64,000 nucleotides of DNA from Olsenella_K sp036454645 (GTDB lineage Bacteria; Actinomycetota; Coriobacteriia; Coriobacteriales; Atopobiaceae). The DNA is taken from positions 1-64,000 of the forward strand of contig JAZHSQ010000001.1 of assembly GCA_036454645.1 (NCBI GenBank). Reading direction: 5' to 3'. Each line of letters opens with the position of its first letter. The stretch's first letter is position 1. Below, in pieces: positions 33,976 through 43,085 of this stretch. Made by a program: the position numbers and the translations under genes. The notes under the pieces are model-generated. The model saw only the letters and a list, made by a program, of their open reading frames with translations, was not told the DNA's origin and did not search any database.

Positions 33976-36900
33976 ATGAGGCTCAGGGACGAGGGGCGGC
34001 CGGACGAGGGGCGTCGTGGCTCCGAACGTGGTCGAAGGGGGGCCGCTCGGCCTGCGGGCACGGCCGTCGACCAGGGTGCGCCCGCGCCCGGGCGCGGCCC
34101 CTCCGGGGTGGCGGGGTGGCACCCGGCGGGGCGCGGCGTGCTCGCCGGGCTGCTCTCTGTGCTGGTGGCCGCCGCTCCCCTCCCGCTGCCGCGACCCTCG
34201 GCCGCCCTCGCCGCGCCGGGCGTCGCGGAGGCGGCGTCGGGGGAGGGAGGGGACGGCGGGGCGGCACCGAGTGCGGGCGGCGCGGTCCCTGAGGCCGCGG
34301 ACGCGCCGCGCGTGGAGATCGAGCCCGCGGACGAAGAGCGTCTTGCGCCGGGGGTCTTCCGCTCGCGGACCGTGGCCGTCAGGGTGGTGGGGGCCACGCC
34401 CGCGGCGGAGCCGCCCGAGGTCGTCGTGAGGCGCGACGGGGCGCCCGTGCCCGTCGAGGCGGAGTGGCAGTGGGACGAGCGGGCGCATGCGCTCGCGTCC
34501 CGCGTGACGCTCTTCGAGGAGGGGGTGTACTCCGACCTCGTGGTCAGCTGGAGGGGCGCCTCGGGGGACGCGGTCGCCACGGCCTTCTCGGGGGAGGGCT
34601 CCTTCGTCGTCGACGCGCTGCCACCGCGCGTGGTCGCTGCGTACGCGCACGACCTCGCCGGGCGGGAGGTCGACCTCCTCGGCCTCGACGCGGGCGCGGG
34701 GCTCCTCCTCGCCGACGCGCGGGTCCGGGTGGTGGTCGAGGACGCGGCGCTCGACGAGGGCGGCTCCTGCGTGACCACGTCAGCCGGGGAGAGCGCGCCC
34801 GGGGTCGTGTGGGGGCGCGAGCGCGGCGAGGCGAGGCTCCGCTCCGCGACGGTCCTCCTCCCGGACGGCCCGGTGGGGCTCGAGGTGGCGGCGAGGGACC
34901 GGGCGGGCCGCGTCGCGCGTGCGCGCGTCGCCGACGGCGCGGCCGTGGTGGACGCGACGGCGCCCGTCGTGGGCGCGCCGCTCAGGTCCCGCGGCGCCGG
35001 CGCCGCGCTCGAGCCCGTCGGCGCACGCGTCAGGGCCGGGGAGGAGCGGGTCGCCCTGCCCGTGGACGAGGAGCGCCCCTCCTCGGTCTCGGCGGAGCTC
35101 GACGGCCTCGAGCTCCCGGTGCGGAGGGAGGGCGTCCTCTGGGTGGCCGATCTTCCCGAGGGGCGTCATGGGCGCCTCGTGGTGAGGGCGACGGACGAGG
35201 CGGGCAACGTGGGCGAGCGCGCCTGCAGCGACCTGCTCGTGGACACGACCGCCCCCGTGGCCGGCCTCTCGTGGCCCGACCAGCCGTCCTCTCCGGACGG
35301 CGTGCACTACGGGTCGGCGCTCACGGCGCGCGTCGTCGTGCGGGAGCGCAACTGGGACCCCGGCTCGATGCGCGTGGTGGTGCGCCGTACGCTCGGGGGG
35401 CGGACCTCGACGGAGAGCCCCTGTGCCTGGACCGACCACGGGGACGTGCACGAGCAGGTGCTGCGCCTCGAGGAGGACGGCGCCTACTCGATCGAGGTGT
35501 CGGGGAGGGACGAGGCCGGCAACCTCGCCGAGCCCGTCTCGTGCGGGGGCTTCGTGATAGACCGGACGGCACCCTCCGTCGGCGTGAGCCGCCCCGAGGC
35601 GGACGCGAGGTTCGGTGGCGTCGACCTCTACGGGACGCGGGTGGGCGTCGCCCTCTCGATCGCGGACCGCAACCTCGACGAGGGGTCACTGAGGGTGGAC
35701 CCCGGCGTGGGGTCGCCGTCCGTCCCGGACCCCCTCGACTGGGCGAGGACCACCTCGGATGACGGGACCGTCATGCTCGCCACGGAGGTCACCTACGACG
35801 AGCCCGCGGGGCAGGGGGCGGCCGGGGAGCTGCGCGAGCCGACCGCCTGGGCGCGCGACCTCGCGGGAAACACGTCCTCCGCGGGCGGCGGCGCCTTCGT
35901 GGTGGACCGGAGCGCCCCGCGCGTGGTTCGCGTCTCCCTCGGCGATGGGCCGAGCGCGGTGCTCGGCGGGGGCCGGTACGTCTTCTTCAACCGTCGCGAG
36001 AGCCTCACCTTCTGGCTGGAGGACAACCACCTCCTGGGCGGGGTGGACGCGAGCGGCCTCGGCGCCGGCTCGGACGCGGGCGCGGCGAGGGGCCTGCGCC
36101 GGGTGAGGGTCGAGGTCCCGCTCGCGGGCGTCCCCGCCGGCGCGACGATGGACCGTGGGTCGCTCCTCGTCGTCACCGACCTCGTGGGCAACGCGCGCAC
36201 GTGGGGCCTCGCGCCGCTGGGGTCCGTGGAGAGCGACCGCGCCGGAGAAGAGCCCCTCGACAACGCGCCCATCGAGGGGCTGGGGCACCCCCTCGAGCTG
36301 GTCGAGGACCTCGAGGCGCCCGAGGTGTCGCTCTCTGGCGCGGAGGCCGGCGCATACTACGACGGTCCCAGGACCATCCGTGCGACGGTCAAGGAGCGCA
36401 ACTTCCCCTACCTCGCCCTCCTCGACCCCGACCGGTCTGTCCTGACGGTCGTCCGCAGGGGAGGGGCGGGCGAGCGCGACGAGAGGACGGTGACGGTGTC
36501 CGCGTTCTCGCCCGCGGGCGACGGCTGGGCCCACGGGGAGGAGCTGGGGGAGGACGGGAGCTACCTCGTGAGCGCCCGGCTCGAGGACTGCGCGGGCAAC
36601 GAGTCCGCGCCGGTGGAGCTCGGCGAGTTCACCATCGACGGCACCCCTCCCGCCCTGGACGTCACGTGGGAAGGCGGGGAGGCGAGGGGCGGCAGCTACT
36701 ACGACGCGCCCAGGACCGCCACCATCCACGTCGTCGAGAGGAACTTCGACCCCGGGCTCGTCTCCGTCGACACGGACGGGACCATCCTGGGCTGGCGCGA
36801 CGACGGCGACGACCACTGGTGCGACGTCAGGTTCGCCGAGGACGGCGCCCACCACCTCGGCGTCGGCGGGCGGGACCTGGCAGGCAACGTCGCCGGGGAG

Positions 36901-38193
36901 GTCAGGGAGCCCGACTTCGTCGTCGACACCTCCGCGCCCCGCATCTGCCTGGGCGGGGTCGCCCGGGTGGTGGGCCCGTCGGGGGAGGTCGCGGGCGCAT
37001 CCGGCGCCCTCGAGGACGGAGGGGCCTACAACGGCGTCGTCGCGCCGGCGCTCGCCGTCTCCGACGACGTGGGGCTGGAGGAGGGCTCCGTCTCCTACGA
37101 GCTCGTCGGGGCGAGGCGGGGGGACTCCACGGAGGAGCTGGCCGTCGAGGGCAGGCGTCTGACCGACGCAGGGGAGGAGCTGAGGTTCTGCGACCTCGGG
37201 GCCACGGGAGGCGAGGGGGTCGCCTACGACGCATCGGCGGACGACGTGTACGTGATGCGCGCGAGGGCGAGGGACCTCGCGGGCAACGAGGCGAGCGCCG
37301 AGGTCTCCTTCTCCGTCAACAGGTTCGGCTCGAACTTCGTCGTGGAGGCGACGGACGGCTCCGGCGACGTCGAGCTGGGCGGCAACGCGCTGCTCACGAG
37401 CCCGCCCGCGATTCGCGTGCGCGAGGTCAACGTCAGCGGCGTCAGGGAGGGGGAGAGCGAGGTGGTGAAGGAGTACGCGAACAGGACGACCCCAATCGCC
37501 CGCACGAACGCGACGGGCCCCGGGGACGGCGGCGCGGGCTGGCTCCTCGAGGAGGCGGGAGGCCGAGGCCAGGACGTCGGGGCCGGCTGGACCGAGTGCG
37601 TCTACCGGATAGGCAGCGGGAACTTCGGCCTGGGGAGCGACTCGGACGAGGGCGACGGCGGGCAGGGCACCTACGACGTCAGCATCTCCTCGCTGGACAG
37701 GGCCGGCAACGTGAACACGACCGCAGGCTACTGGGACGCGGACCTGGCGACGGGGGCGGCGAGCGCCAAGAGCGCGGACCTCTCCTTCACGCTCGACGAG
37801 CTGGGTCCCGAGGTGGAGGCGGTGTCGGCGCCCGCCGGCGTGGTCGTGGGGGGATGGTGCGACGTCGAGATTCGCGTGCGCGACGACATCAGCAAAGGGG
37901 ACGCGGTCACGGCGTCGGCGGACGGCGTCCCGGTCGAGGTCTCGGGGCCGTCCGCGGGGACGGGCACCTACGTCGCGCGGGTTCCCGCCCGGCCGTTCGC
38001 GCCGAGGGAGCTCGAGGTGGAGGTCTGCGACTACGCGGGCAGGAGGGCGAGCGCGCAGGGCGGGCGGGTCTACGTGTCGACCCTCGTCCCCGAGGCGGCG
38101 ACGGCCCTGCTCGCCACGACCTGCGTCGCCGCGTGGCTTCGCCGGCGCAGGCGCCCGGCGGCGAGGGGCGAGGCGGAGGACGGGCGGGGCTAG
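33976..38193 (+). CDS. large Ig-like repeat surface protein
   Basis: A 1405-residue cell-surface protein. A long basic Pro/Arg-rich N-terminus precedes a hydrophobic export segment (about 50-70). The body is a series of Ig-like (group 3 / Big_3-type) units of about 100-130 residues, each ending in a D(L/R)AGN motif. Several start with a conserved ERNWDPGSMRV-like block, seen also as DRNLDEGSLRV, ERNFPYLALL and ERNFDPGLVSV. The C-terminus has one helix (EAATALLATTCVAAW) and an Arg-rich cytoplasmic tail, so the protein is membrane-anchored rather than sortase-linked (no LPXTG). The ATG has GAGGGGGAGGG upstream. It is probably under LytTR control and probably an adhesin or sensor; its partner is unknown. 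A kinase gene follows 30 bp downstream. Confidence 0.75.
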   Translation: MRLRDEGRPDEGRRGSERGRRGAARPAGTAVDQGAPAPGRGPSGVAGWHPAGRGVLAGLLSVLVAAAPLPLPRPSAALAAPGVAEAASGEGGDGGAAPSAGGAVPEAADAPRVEIEPADEERLAPGVFRSRTVAVRVVGATPAAEPPEVVVRRDGAPVPVEAEWQWDERAHALASRVTLFEEGVYSDLVVSWRGASGDAVATAFSGEGSFVVDALPPRVVAAYAHDLAGREVDLLGLDAGAGLLLADARVRVVVEDAALDEGGSCVTTSAGESAPGVVWGRERGEARLRSATVLLPDGPVGLEVAARDRAGRVARARVADGAAVVDATAPVVGAPLRSRGAGAALEPVGARVRAGEERVALPVDEERPSSVSAELDGLELPVRREGVLWVADLPEGRHGRLVVRATDEAGNVGERACSDLLVDTTAPVAGLSWPDQPSSPDGVHYGSALTARVVVRERNWDPGSMRVVVRRTLGGRTSTESPCAWTDHGDVHEQVLRLEEDGAYSIEVSGRDEAGNLAEPVSCGGFVIDRTAPSVGVSRPEADARFGGVDLYGTRVGVALSIADRNLDEGSLRVDPGVGSPSVPDPLDWARTTSDDGTVMLATEVTYDEPAGQGAAGELREPTAWARDLAGNTSSAGGGAFVVDRSAPRVVRVSLGDGPSAVLGGGRYVFFNRRESLTFWLEDNHLLGGVDASGLGAGSDAGAARGLRRVRVEVPLAGVPAGATMDRGSLLVVTDLVGNARTWGLAPLGSVESDRAGEEPLDNAPIEGLGHPLELVEDLEAPEVSLSGAEAGAYYDGPRTIRATVKERNFPYLALLDPDRSVLTVVRRGGAGERDERTVTVSAFSPAGDGWAHGEELGEDGSYLVSARLEDCAGNESAPVELGEFTIDGTPPALDVTWEGGEARGGSYYDAPRTATIHVVERNFDPGLVSVDTDGTILGWRDDGDDHWCDVRFAEDGAHHLGVGGRDLAGNVAGEVREPDFVVDTSAPRICLGGVARVVGPSGEVAGASGALEDGGAYNGVVAPALAVSDDVGLEEGSVSYELVGARRGDSTEELAVEGRRLTDAGEELRFCDLGATGGEGVAYDASADDVYVMRARARDLAGNEASAEVSFSVNRFGSNFVVEATDGSGDVELGGNALLTSPPAIRVREVNVSGVREGESEVVKEYANRTTPIARTNATGPGDGGAGWLLEEAGGRGQDVGAGWTECVYRIGSGNFGLGSDSDEGDGGQGTYDVSISSLDRAGNVNTTAGYWDADLATGAASAKSADLSFTLDELGPEVEAVSAPAGVVVGGWCDVEIRVRDDISKGDAVTASADGVPVEVSGPSAGTGTYVARVPARPFAPRELEVEVCDYAGRRASAQGGRVYVSTLVPEAATALLATTCVAAWLRRRRRPAARGEAEDGRG

Positions 38194-38223
38194 GCCCGCA
38201 GGGGCCATGGGAGGTGGCTCGTC

Positions 38224-40041
38224 ATGGGAATCTGCGTAGGCGACGTGGTCGGCGGCAGGTACGAGGTGCTCGCGAGCGTCGGCGTTGGCGGCATGTCCCG
38301 CGTCTGGCTCGCCAGGGACGCGAGGCTCCAGAAGCTCTGGGCCGTCAAGGAGATGCGGCGGGACGTGCCCGCGCCCCAGAGGGAGGCCGCCCGGAGGGCG
38401 ATCCTCGAGGAGGCGGGCCTCATGAAGGGGCTCGACCACCCCGCCATCCCGCGCGTCGTGGAGGTCGAGGAGCTCCCGGACGGCACCCCCTACGTCGTGA
38501 TGGACTACGTGGAGGGGCGCTCCCTCGCCTCGCTCCTCGGCGAGTCGCCGGGCGGGCTCGACCAGGCGGACGTCGTCTCCTGGGCCCTCCAGCTCTGCGA
38601 CGTCCTGGGCTACCTCCACCACCGCGAGCCCCCCGTCGTCTACAGGGACCTGAAGCCGGCGAACGTGATGTTGAGGGACGACGGGACGGTCCGGCTCGTC
38701 GACTTCGGCATCGCCGAGGAGCTCGCCCCGGACGGGTCGGGCGACGGCAGGCTCGTGGGGTCGCGGGGCTACTCGGCACCCGAGCAGATGGACCCCTCCG
38801 GCGTCCGACCGGCGACCCTGGACGGGCGCGCCGACGTGTACGCCCTGGGGACGACCCTCTACTCGCTCCTGACCGGCGAGGTGCCAGGACGCCTCCCAGG
38901 GGGCGCCGCGAGCGGGCCGTGGTGGGTCCGCGCCGACGACCCTAGGGTCCCCGAGGGGCTGGGGCGCGTCGTCGCGCGGGCGACCCGCGAGGACAGGGAG
39001 CTCCGCTACCGGGACGTCGACGAGATGCGCTACGACCTGGAGCACCACGAGAGGCTGACGCGCGCCTACCGGGACGCGCTCCGCTCCAGGGTCCTGCACT
39101 TCCGCGCGACCGCCCTCCTCGGCTGCTCGCTGCTCGCCGCGTCCGCCTCGTGCCTCGCCGGATCGGCCGTGGCGCGGGCCCGCTCGTACGAGGGCCTGAT
39201 GCGCGAGGCCGCCGCGGCGCAGGACGCGTCAGCTCGCGAGGAGGCGCTCCGTGGCGCCATCGCGACCTCGCCGGGCGACTCCAGGGCGTACGAGGCGCTG
39301 CTGGCTGCCTACAAGGAGGATGGGGCGTTCGACGGGGAGGAGGCCCGGCGGTGGGCGTCGACCTGGGCGGAGTGGGGAGGCGCTCTCGAGGGGAGCGACC
39401 GGCTCGCGCGCGTCTGCTACGACGCGGGCATCCTCTTCCTGTGCTACTACGGCCAGCCGGAGGGCGGCGGCGAGGACGGGGGGTCGGGGCGGCTCGCCCT
39501 CGAGCGCGCCGGACGCGCCGCCGGGTGGTTCGGGCTCGCACGGGAGGCCTGCGACGCGGAGCGGGGCGACTTCCGTGGGCTCGTGGTCGCCGACGGGTGC
39601 GACGAGTACGCGAGGGCGGGGGACCTGGAGGCCATCGCCGAGTTCCACCTCGCCCTCGTCGAGGCGCGGAGGGAGGGCAGGGACGCCTCGCCGCTCTTCG
39701 CGTCGCTCTGGGGGACCCTGAGCTCGGCACTGGGCCCGTCGGGCGCGTGGGACGGGGAGGGGCGCGAGCCCATCGTCACCCTCCGGCTCTGCCAGATGGC
39801 GCACGAGGCGCTCGCCTCGCCGACCTACCTCGAGGGGATGAGGCGGGCTGGCGTGGGCAGGGAGGAGGTGGAGAGCATGGCGCTGAGGGTCGAGGAGGAG
39901 GCGCGCTCCCTCTCCGGCTTCGCCGCCGCCAACCGCGAGTCGGCGTGGGCGATGTACGAGGAGGTCGCCCTGGGCGCCGAGGGGCTCAGGAGGAACGTCG
40001 ACGCCATCTATGCCAACCCGGCCGTCCGTCTGGAGGGGTGA
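38224..40041 (+). CDS. membrane-bound Ser/Thr protein kinase
   Basis: A 605-residue Hanks-type kinase. N-terminal domain: glycine loop SVGVGGMSRVW, catalytic Lys in AVKEM, YRDLKPANVML (HRD variant with Tyr instead of His), DFGIAEE, SRGYSAPEQ and DVYALGTTLYSLL. A membrane helix (about 298-320, ALLGCSLLAASASCLAGSA) follows, then a ~280-residue extracellular or cytoplasmic helical region without a known sensor (no PASTA). The ATG has GGGAGGTGG upstream. The gene lies 30 bp after the surface-protein gene and just before a small membrane-protein gene, so it is probably one transcription unit. The His-to-Tyr change is tolerated in some kinases; activity is likely but not certain. Confidence 0.88.
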   Translation: MGICVGDVVGGRYEVLASVGVGGMSRVWLARDARLQKLWAVKEMRRDVPAPQREAARRAILEEAGLMKGLDHPAIPRVVEVEELPDGTPYVVMDYVEGRSLASLLGESPGGLDQADVVSWALQLCDVLGYLHHREPPVVYRDLKPANVMLRDDGTVRLVDFGIAEELAPDGSGDGRLVGSRGYSAPEQMDPSGVRPATLDGRADVYALGTTLYSLLTGEVPGRLPGGAASGPWWVRADDPRVPEGLGRVVARATREDRELRYRDVDEMRYDLEHHERLTRAYRDALRSRVLHFRATALLGCSLLAASASCLAGSAVARARSYEGLMREAAAAQDASAREEALRGAIATSPGDSRAYEALLAAYKEDGAFDGEEARRWASTWAEWGGALEGSDRLARVCYDAGILFLCYYGQPEGGGEDGGSGRLALERAGRAAGWFGLAREACDAERGDFRGLVVADGCDEYARAGDLEAIAEFHLALVEARREGRDASPLFASLWGTLSSALGPSGAWDGEGREPIVTLRLCQMAHEALASPTYLEGMRRAGVGREEVESMALRVEEEARSLSGFAAANRESAWAMYEEVALGAEGLRRNVDAIYANPAVRLEG

Positions 40042-40051
40042 GGGGGAGACC

Positions 40052-40723
40052 ATGCAGGGCTTGCCAGGGGCAGGGGTGCAGGAGGTCCTTCTCGCGCTGG
40101 GGGTGGCGCTCATGCTCTCCTCCCTCTGCGTGGGCGCGTACGCCGCGAGGGCCTACCTCAGGGACGACGTCAGGGGCGCGCGGGCGGAGCTCGACCGGCG
40201 CCGTGGGCCGGAGGGGCGCGCCGCCCCGGGGCAGGCGTCCCGTCGTGCGCGAGTCGCACGGGCGGGCATGCGTCGGGCCTCCGCCCGCGAGCCGGGCGCC
40301 GGGGCCGGAAGGGGCGCCCCTCCGCCCGTGCGGGCGCCGTCCACGCCGCCTCCTCCGCCGCCGGCGCCACCGACGGCCCTCCCCACCATGGCGGGAAGCC
40401 CCATCCTCGCGCCGTTCCCGCACGGGTGTGCCTCCTCGCCCACGCTCGACCTCAGGCGCCCCCTGGCGCCGGGGCCTCCCGGGGGCGCCGCGCCCCAGGG
40501 GGAGCTGCCGGGCGGGGCCGCGTGCCCGGGCGGGGCCGCACGCCAGGGCGAGGGCCGGCAGGGCCGCGGCGCGGGGGAGGCGCCCGGACGGGAGTGCGGG
40601 GAGCCCCGCGGCGACGGCGGCGCCGAGGGGCGCGCGCCCGCCGCGGAAGGGGGCGCGGAGCGCGGCGGGCCTGCGGTATCTTCTATGGGGGAAGCGTCCG
40701 AGCTGGAGGGAGTCAAGCCATGA
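40052..40723 (+). CDS. proline-rich single-pass membrane protein
   Basis: A 223-residue protein of unknown family. It has one N-terminal membrane helix (VLLALGVALMLSSLCVGAYAARAYL), then a long low-complexity cytoplasmic or extracytoplasmic tail rich in Pro, Gly, Ala and Arg with no domain I can name. It starts at ATG 40052 with GAGGGGGAG upstream. It is 10 bp after the kinase and overlaps the next ATG (ATGA) by 4 nt, so it is a likely substrate or adapter of the kinase by position. Confidence 0.55.
   Translation: MQGLPGAGVQEVLLALGVALMLSSLCVGAYAARAYLRDDVRGARAELDRRRGPEGRAAPGQASRRARVARAGMRRASAREPGAGAGRGAPPPVRAPSTPPPPPPAPPTALPTMAGSPILAPFPHGCASSPTLDLRRPLAPGPPGGAAPQGELPGGAACPGGAARQGEGRQGRGAGEAPGRECGEPRGDGGAEGRAPAAEGGAERGGPAVSSMGEASELEGVKP
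40677..40682 (+). promoter_or_regulatory. internal -10 box for gpmA
   Basis: TATCTT inside the 3' end of the membrane-protein gene, about 40 nt before gpmA. It suggests that gpmA also has its own promoter. Confidence 0.35.
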
Positions 40724-41514
40724 CCTGCGCGAGGCTCGTCATCATGAGGCACGGGGAGAGCACCTGGACCGACAAGGCGGTGAACCGCTTCGCGGGCTGG
40801 GTCGACGTCCCGCTCACGGAGCGGGGGCGCGACCAGGCCCGCCACGCGGGCGAGCTCATGCGCGACGCCGGCATCCTGCCGGACGCGCTCTTCACCTCCG
40901 TGCTCCGCAGGACGATAGAGAGCGCCGACATCGCGCTCGACGTGGTCGACCGCATGTGGGTCCCCGTCATCCGCACCTGGCGCCTGAACGAGCGGCACTA
41001 CGGCGCCTTCCAGGGGCAGACCCGCCCCGCGATGCGCGAGAGGTACGGCGACGAGCTCTTCCGGACTTACCGGAGGAGCTTCGACGTGCGCCCGCCGGAG
41101 ATAGACGAAGGCTCCGAGTTCTTCACGGGGCGCGACGCGCGCTACGGGATGGTCGCCCAGGACGGGCTCGACCACACGGACCCGAGCAGGGTCCGCTCCG
41201 AGTGCCTGAAGGACGTGATCGCCCGCCTCACCCCGTTCTGGCACGCGTTCGTGACGCCGTGCCTGCTCCAGGGCGAGACGGTCCTGGTGGTGACCCACGG
41301 GTCGGTGTGCCGCTCGCTCATCAAGGTGATCGAGGGGGTCTCGGACGAGGAGATCCGCTCGATAAACGTGCCCACGGGCGTGCCGCGCGTCTACGACTTC
41401 GAGGTCGGCACGTTCGGAGGCCTCGAGGTGGCGGGCGAGGGGCGCTACCTCGACCCCGACGCCGCGAGGCGGGGGATCGAGGAGACCCTCGGCCTGGAGG
41501 GCCACGCGCGCTGA
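40720..41514 (+). CDS. gpmA: 2,3-bisphosphoglycerate-dependent phosphoglycerate mutase
   Basis: A 264-residue cytoplasmic glycolytic enzyme. MRHGESTW carries the phosphorylated His11, FTSVLRRT the Arg-binding loop, RLNERHYGAFQG the catalytic Glu-His region, and VTHGSVCRSL the second His. Length is normal (about 230-260), with a short insertion in the middle. Its ATG overlaps the preceding stop (ATGA); GGAGGG lies 8 nt upstream. An internal TATCTT indicates independent expression, so its place among surface/kinase genes does not imply cofunction. Confidence 0.93.
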   Translation: MTCARLVIMRHGESTWTDKAVNRFAGWVDVPLTERGRDQARHAGELMRDAGILPDALFTSVLRRTIESADIALDVVDRMWVPVIRTWRLNERHYGAFQGQTRPAMRERYGDELFRTYRRSFDVRPPEIDEGSEFFTGRDARYGMVAQDGLDHTDPSRVRSECLKDVIARLTPFWHAFVTPCLLQGETVLVVTHGSVCRSLIKVIEGVSDEEIRSINVPTGVPRVYDFEVGTFGGLEVAGEGRYLDPDAARRGIEETLGLEGHAR

Positions 41515-41568
41515 GGCGGGGCGCCGGCCGCGCCGAGCATGCAGGGAAGGCTTAGCAGGGAAGGGCCC

Positions 41569-42253
41569 ATGAGGAAGACATACGTCGTGATACTGCCGGA
41601 CCGCGCCGGGGAGCTGCTCTCCGTGATGCGGGCGCTCGAGGAGTCGGGCGTGGACGTGAAGCGGGTGAGCCACAACGCCGTGGTCGACCCGCACACCTAC
41701 TTCGTCGACGCGGAGGGCGCGCCGGACGTGCTGGCCGGCGCTGACGCCGCCCTCGACGACATGGGGGTGCTCGACTCGAGCGCCCGGGTCGGCGAGGTGG
41801 CCCTGCTCGAGCTCACGGTCGGGGACTCCGTGGGCGCCCTCGTGCCCGCCCTCGGGCTGATCTGCGACTTCGGCTTCAACATCACCTACTGCGACGCGAG
41901 GGTGACGAGACCCGGCGACCAGCGGGTGCTCGTGGGCGTCTACGTGGAGCAGCCGGAGGACCTCGACCCCTTCCTGGCCGAGGCGGCCAGGATCTGCCCC
42001 ACGCGCGTCGTCCCCTACGACAAGAGCCGGCACGTGATAGACAACTCCTACTTCTACCTCACGTTCGCGCGGGGGATGGGCAGGAGGCTCGGGCTCACCG
42101 TCGAGCAGGAGCACACGGTCCTGGTGAACTCGAACCGCATCGTCCAGAGGCTGGAGGGCACGGGCGCCAACCCGTTCAAGCCCTTCGAGTACCTCGACGA
42201 CTTCGCGTCGGGCATCGAGGAGTACCGCGGCGACGCGTTCGCGCGCGACCAGG
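41569..42253 (+). CDS. ACT-domain part of a frameshifted ACT-MBL gene
   Basis: About 228 residues that begin RKTYVVILPDRAGELLSVMRALEESGVDVKRVS and contain two ACT-like repeats (about 1-75 and 80-165), the ligand-binding modules of amino acid regulators. The start is the ATG at 41569 with AGGGAAGGG upstream. At about 42251-42254 the frame is lost: the protein reads on without homology for another 280 codons, whereas the +1 frame continues with an MBL fold. Removal of one G from the GGG at 42252-42254 would join DQ directly to VTRLETPGG. I recall fused ACT-ACT-MBL proteins in related anaerobes. Treat it as one gene with an apparent frameshift. Confidence 0.7.
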
Positions 42254-43030
42254 GTGACGCGCCTCGAGACGCCGGGCGGCGTCCGCTGCACGTGCGTGGA
42301 GCCGCCGGCGGGCTCGGACACGTGGGTCCTCGAGGCCGAGGGGCGCCTGCTGTGCGTCGACTCGGGCTACAGGGCCTTCCGCAGCGAGTACCTGGGGCTC
42401 TACCGCTCGCTCTTCCCGGGTTGGGACGGGCTCAGGAAGGAGCTCGTCCTGACGCACGCCGACATCGACCACGCCGGCTGCACGGACCTCTTCGACGCCG
42501 TGTACGCGGTGAGGGACGTGTTCGACAACTTCGGCATGGAGGCGGCGGGCGAGCCCAACTGGCGCGCCAGGAACCCGCTGCACCGCGCGTACGAGGAGAT
42601 CGCCAAGGTCCTGACCTCCTACGAGCCGCCCGTGGTCGACGACAGGTTCCGCTGCGTCGGCCACAGGGAGCGCTTCTCCGAGGACCCGGTCGCGCGCTGC
42701 TACACGCCCGCGGGCGAGGAGGCCTGGCTCGTGGTGCCGCCGTTCCGCTTCGAGGTCTGGCAGGGGGCGGGCGGACACGTGCGCGGCGAGACGATCCTCG
42801 TCGACCGGGAGCAGCGCGTCTGCGTCTCGGGCGACGTCTTCGTGAACGTGCACCACGAGACCAAGCAGCAGAGGCGGTTCGACTCGCTCGCACCCTACCT
42901 GATGGTCTCGGTCGACATGGACCCGGAGCTCGGCAGGAGGGAGCGCGAGGCCCTCTTCGGGATCCTCGGAGAGGGGGAGTGGCTGGTGCTCGGCGGCCAT
43001 GGCGCGCCCTACCGCCACGTCGCGGGCTAG
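42254..43030 (+). CDS. MBL-fold metallo-hydrolase part of frameshifted gene
   Basis: A 258-residue metallo-beta-lactamase fold: LTHADIDHAGCTDLF is the HXHXDH metal motif in the form THADIDHAG (first His replaced by Thr), then GGHVRGETILVDREQRVCVSGD and a C-terminal GGHGAPYRH. Metal ligands beyond the first are present. The GTG at 42254 has no ribosome site, which supports the reading that this is the C-terminal half of a single polypeptide. If the frameshift is real and not a sequence error, only the ACT part would be translated efficiently. The substrate is unknown; related folds hydrolyse thioesters, lactones or phosphoesters. Confidence 0.7.
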   Translation: MTRLETPGGVRCTCVEPPAGSDTWVLEAEGRLLCVDSGYRAFRSEYLGLYRSLFPGWDGLRKELVLTHADIDHAGCTDLFDAVYAVRDVFDNFGMEAAGEPNWRARNPLHRAYEEIAKVLTSYEPPVVDDRFRCVGHRERFSEDPVARCYTPAGEEAWLVVPPFRFEVWQGAGGHVRGETILVDREQRVCVSGDVFVNVHHETKQQRRFDSLAPYLMVSVDMDPELGRREREALFGILGEGEWLVLGGHGAPYRHVAG

Positions 43031-43048
43031 GACGCGACGTGGCCGGGG

Positions 43049-43085
43049 CGGCGCCCGGGGCCGAGCCGGGCCCGCTCCGGCGCCG
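43049..43085. terminator. bidirectional terminator
   Basis: cggcgcc (43049-43055) pairs with ggcgccg (43079-43085), with inner cccgg/ccggg. It lies between convergent MBL and degV genes. No T-tract. Confidence 0.55.

Noticed and set aside
41539..41568. ATG at 41539 for the ACT gene
   Set aside because: No ribosome site; ATG at 41569 has AGGGAAGGG.
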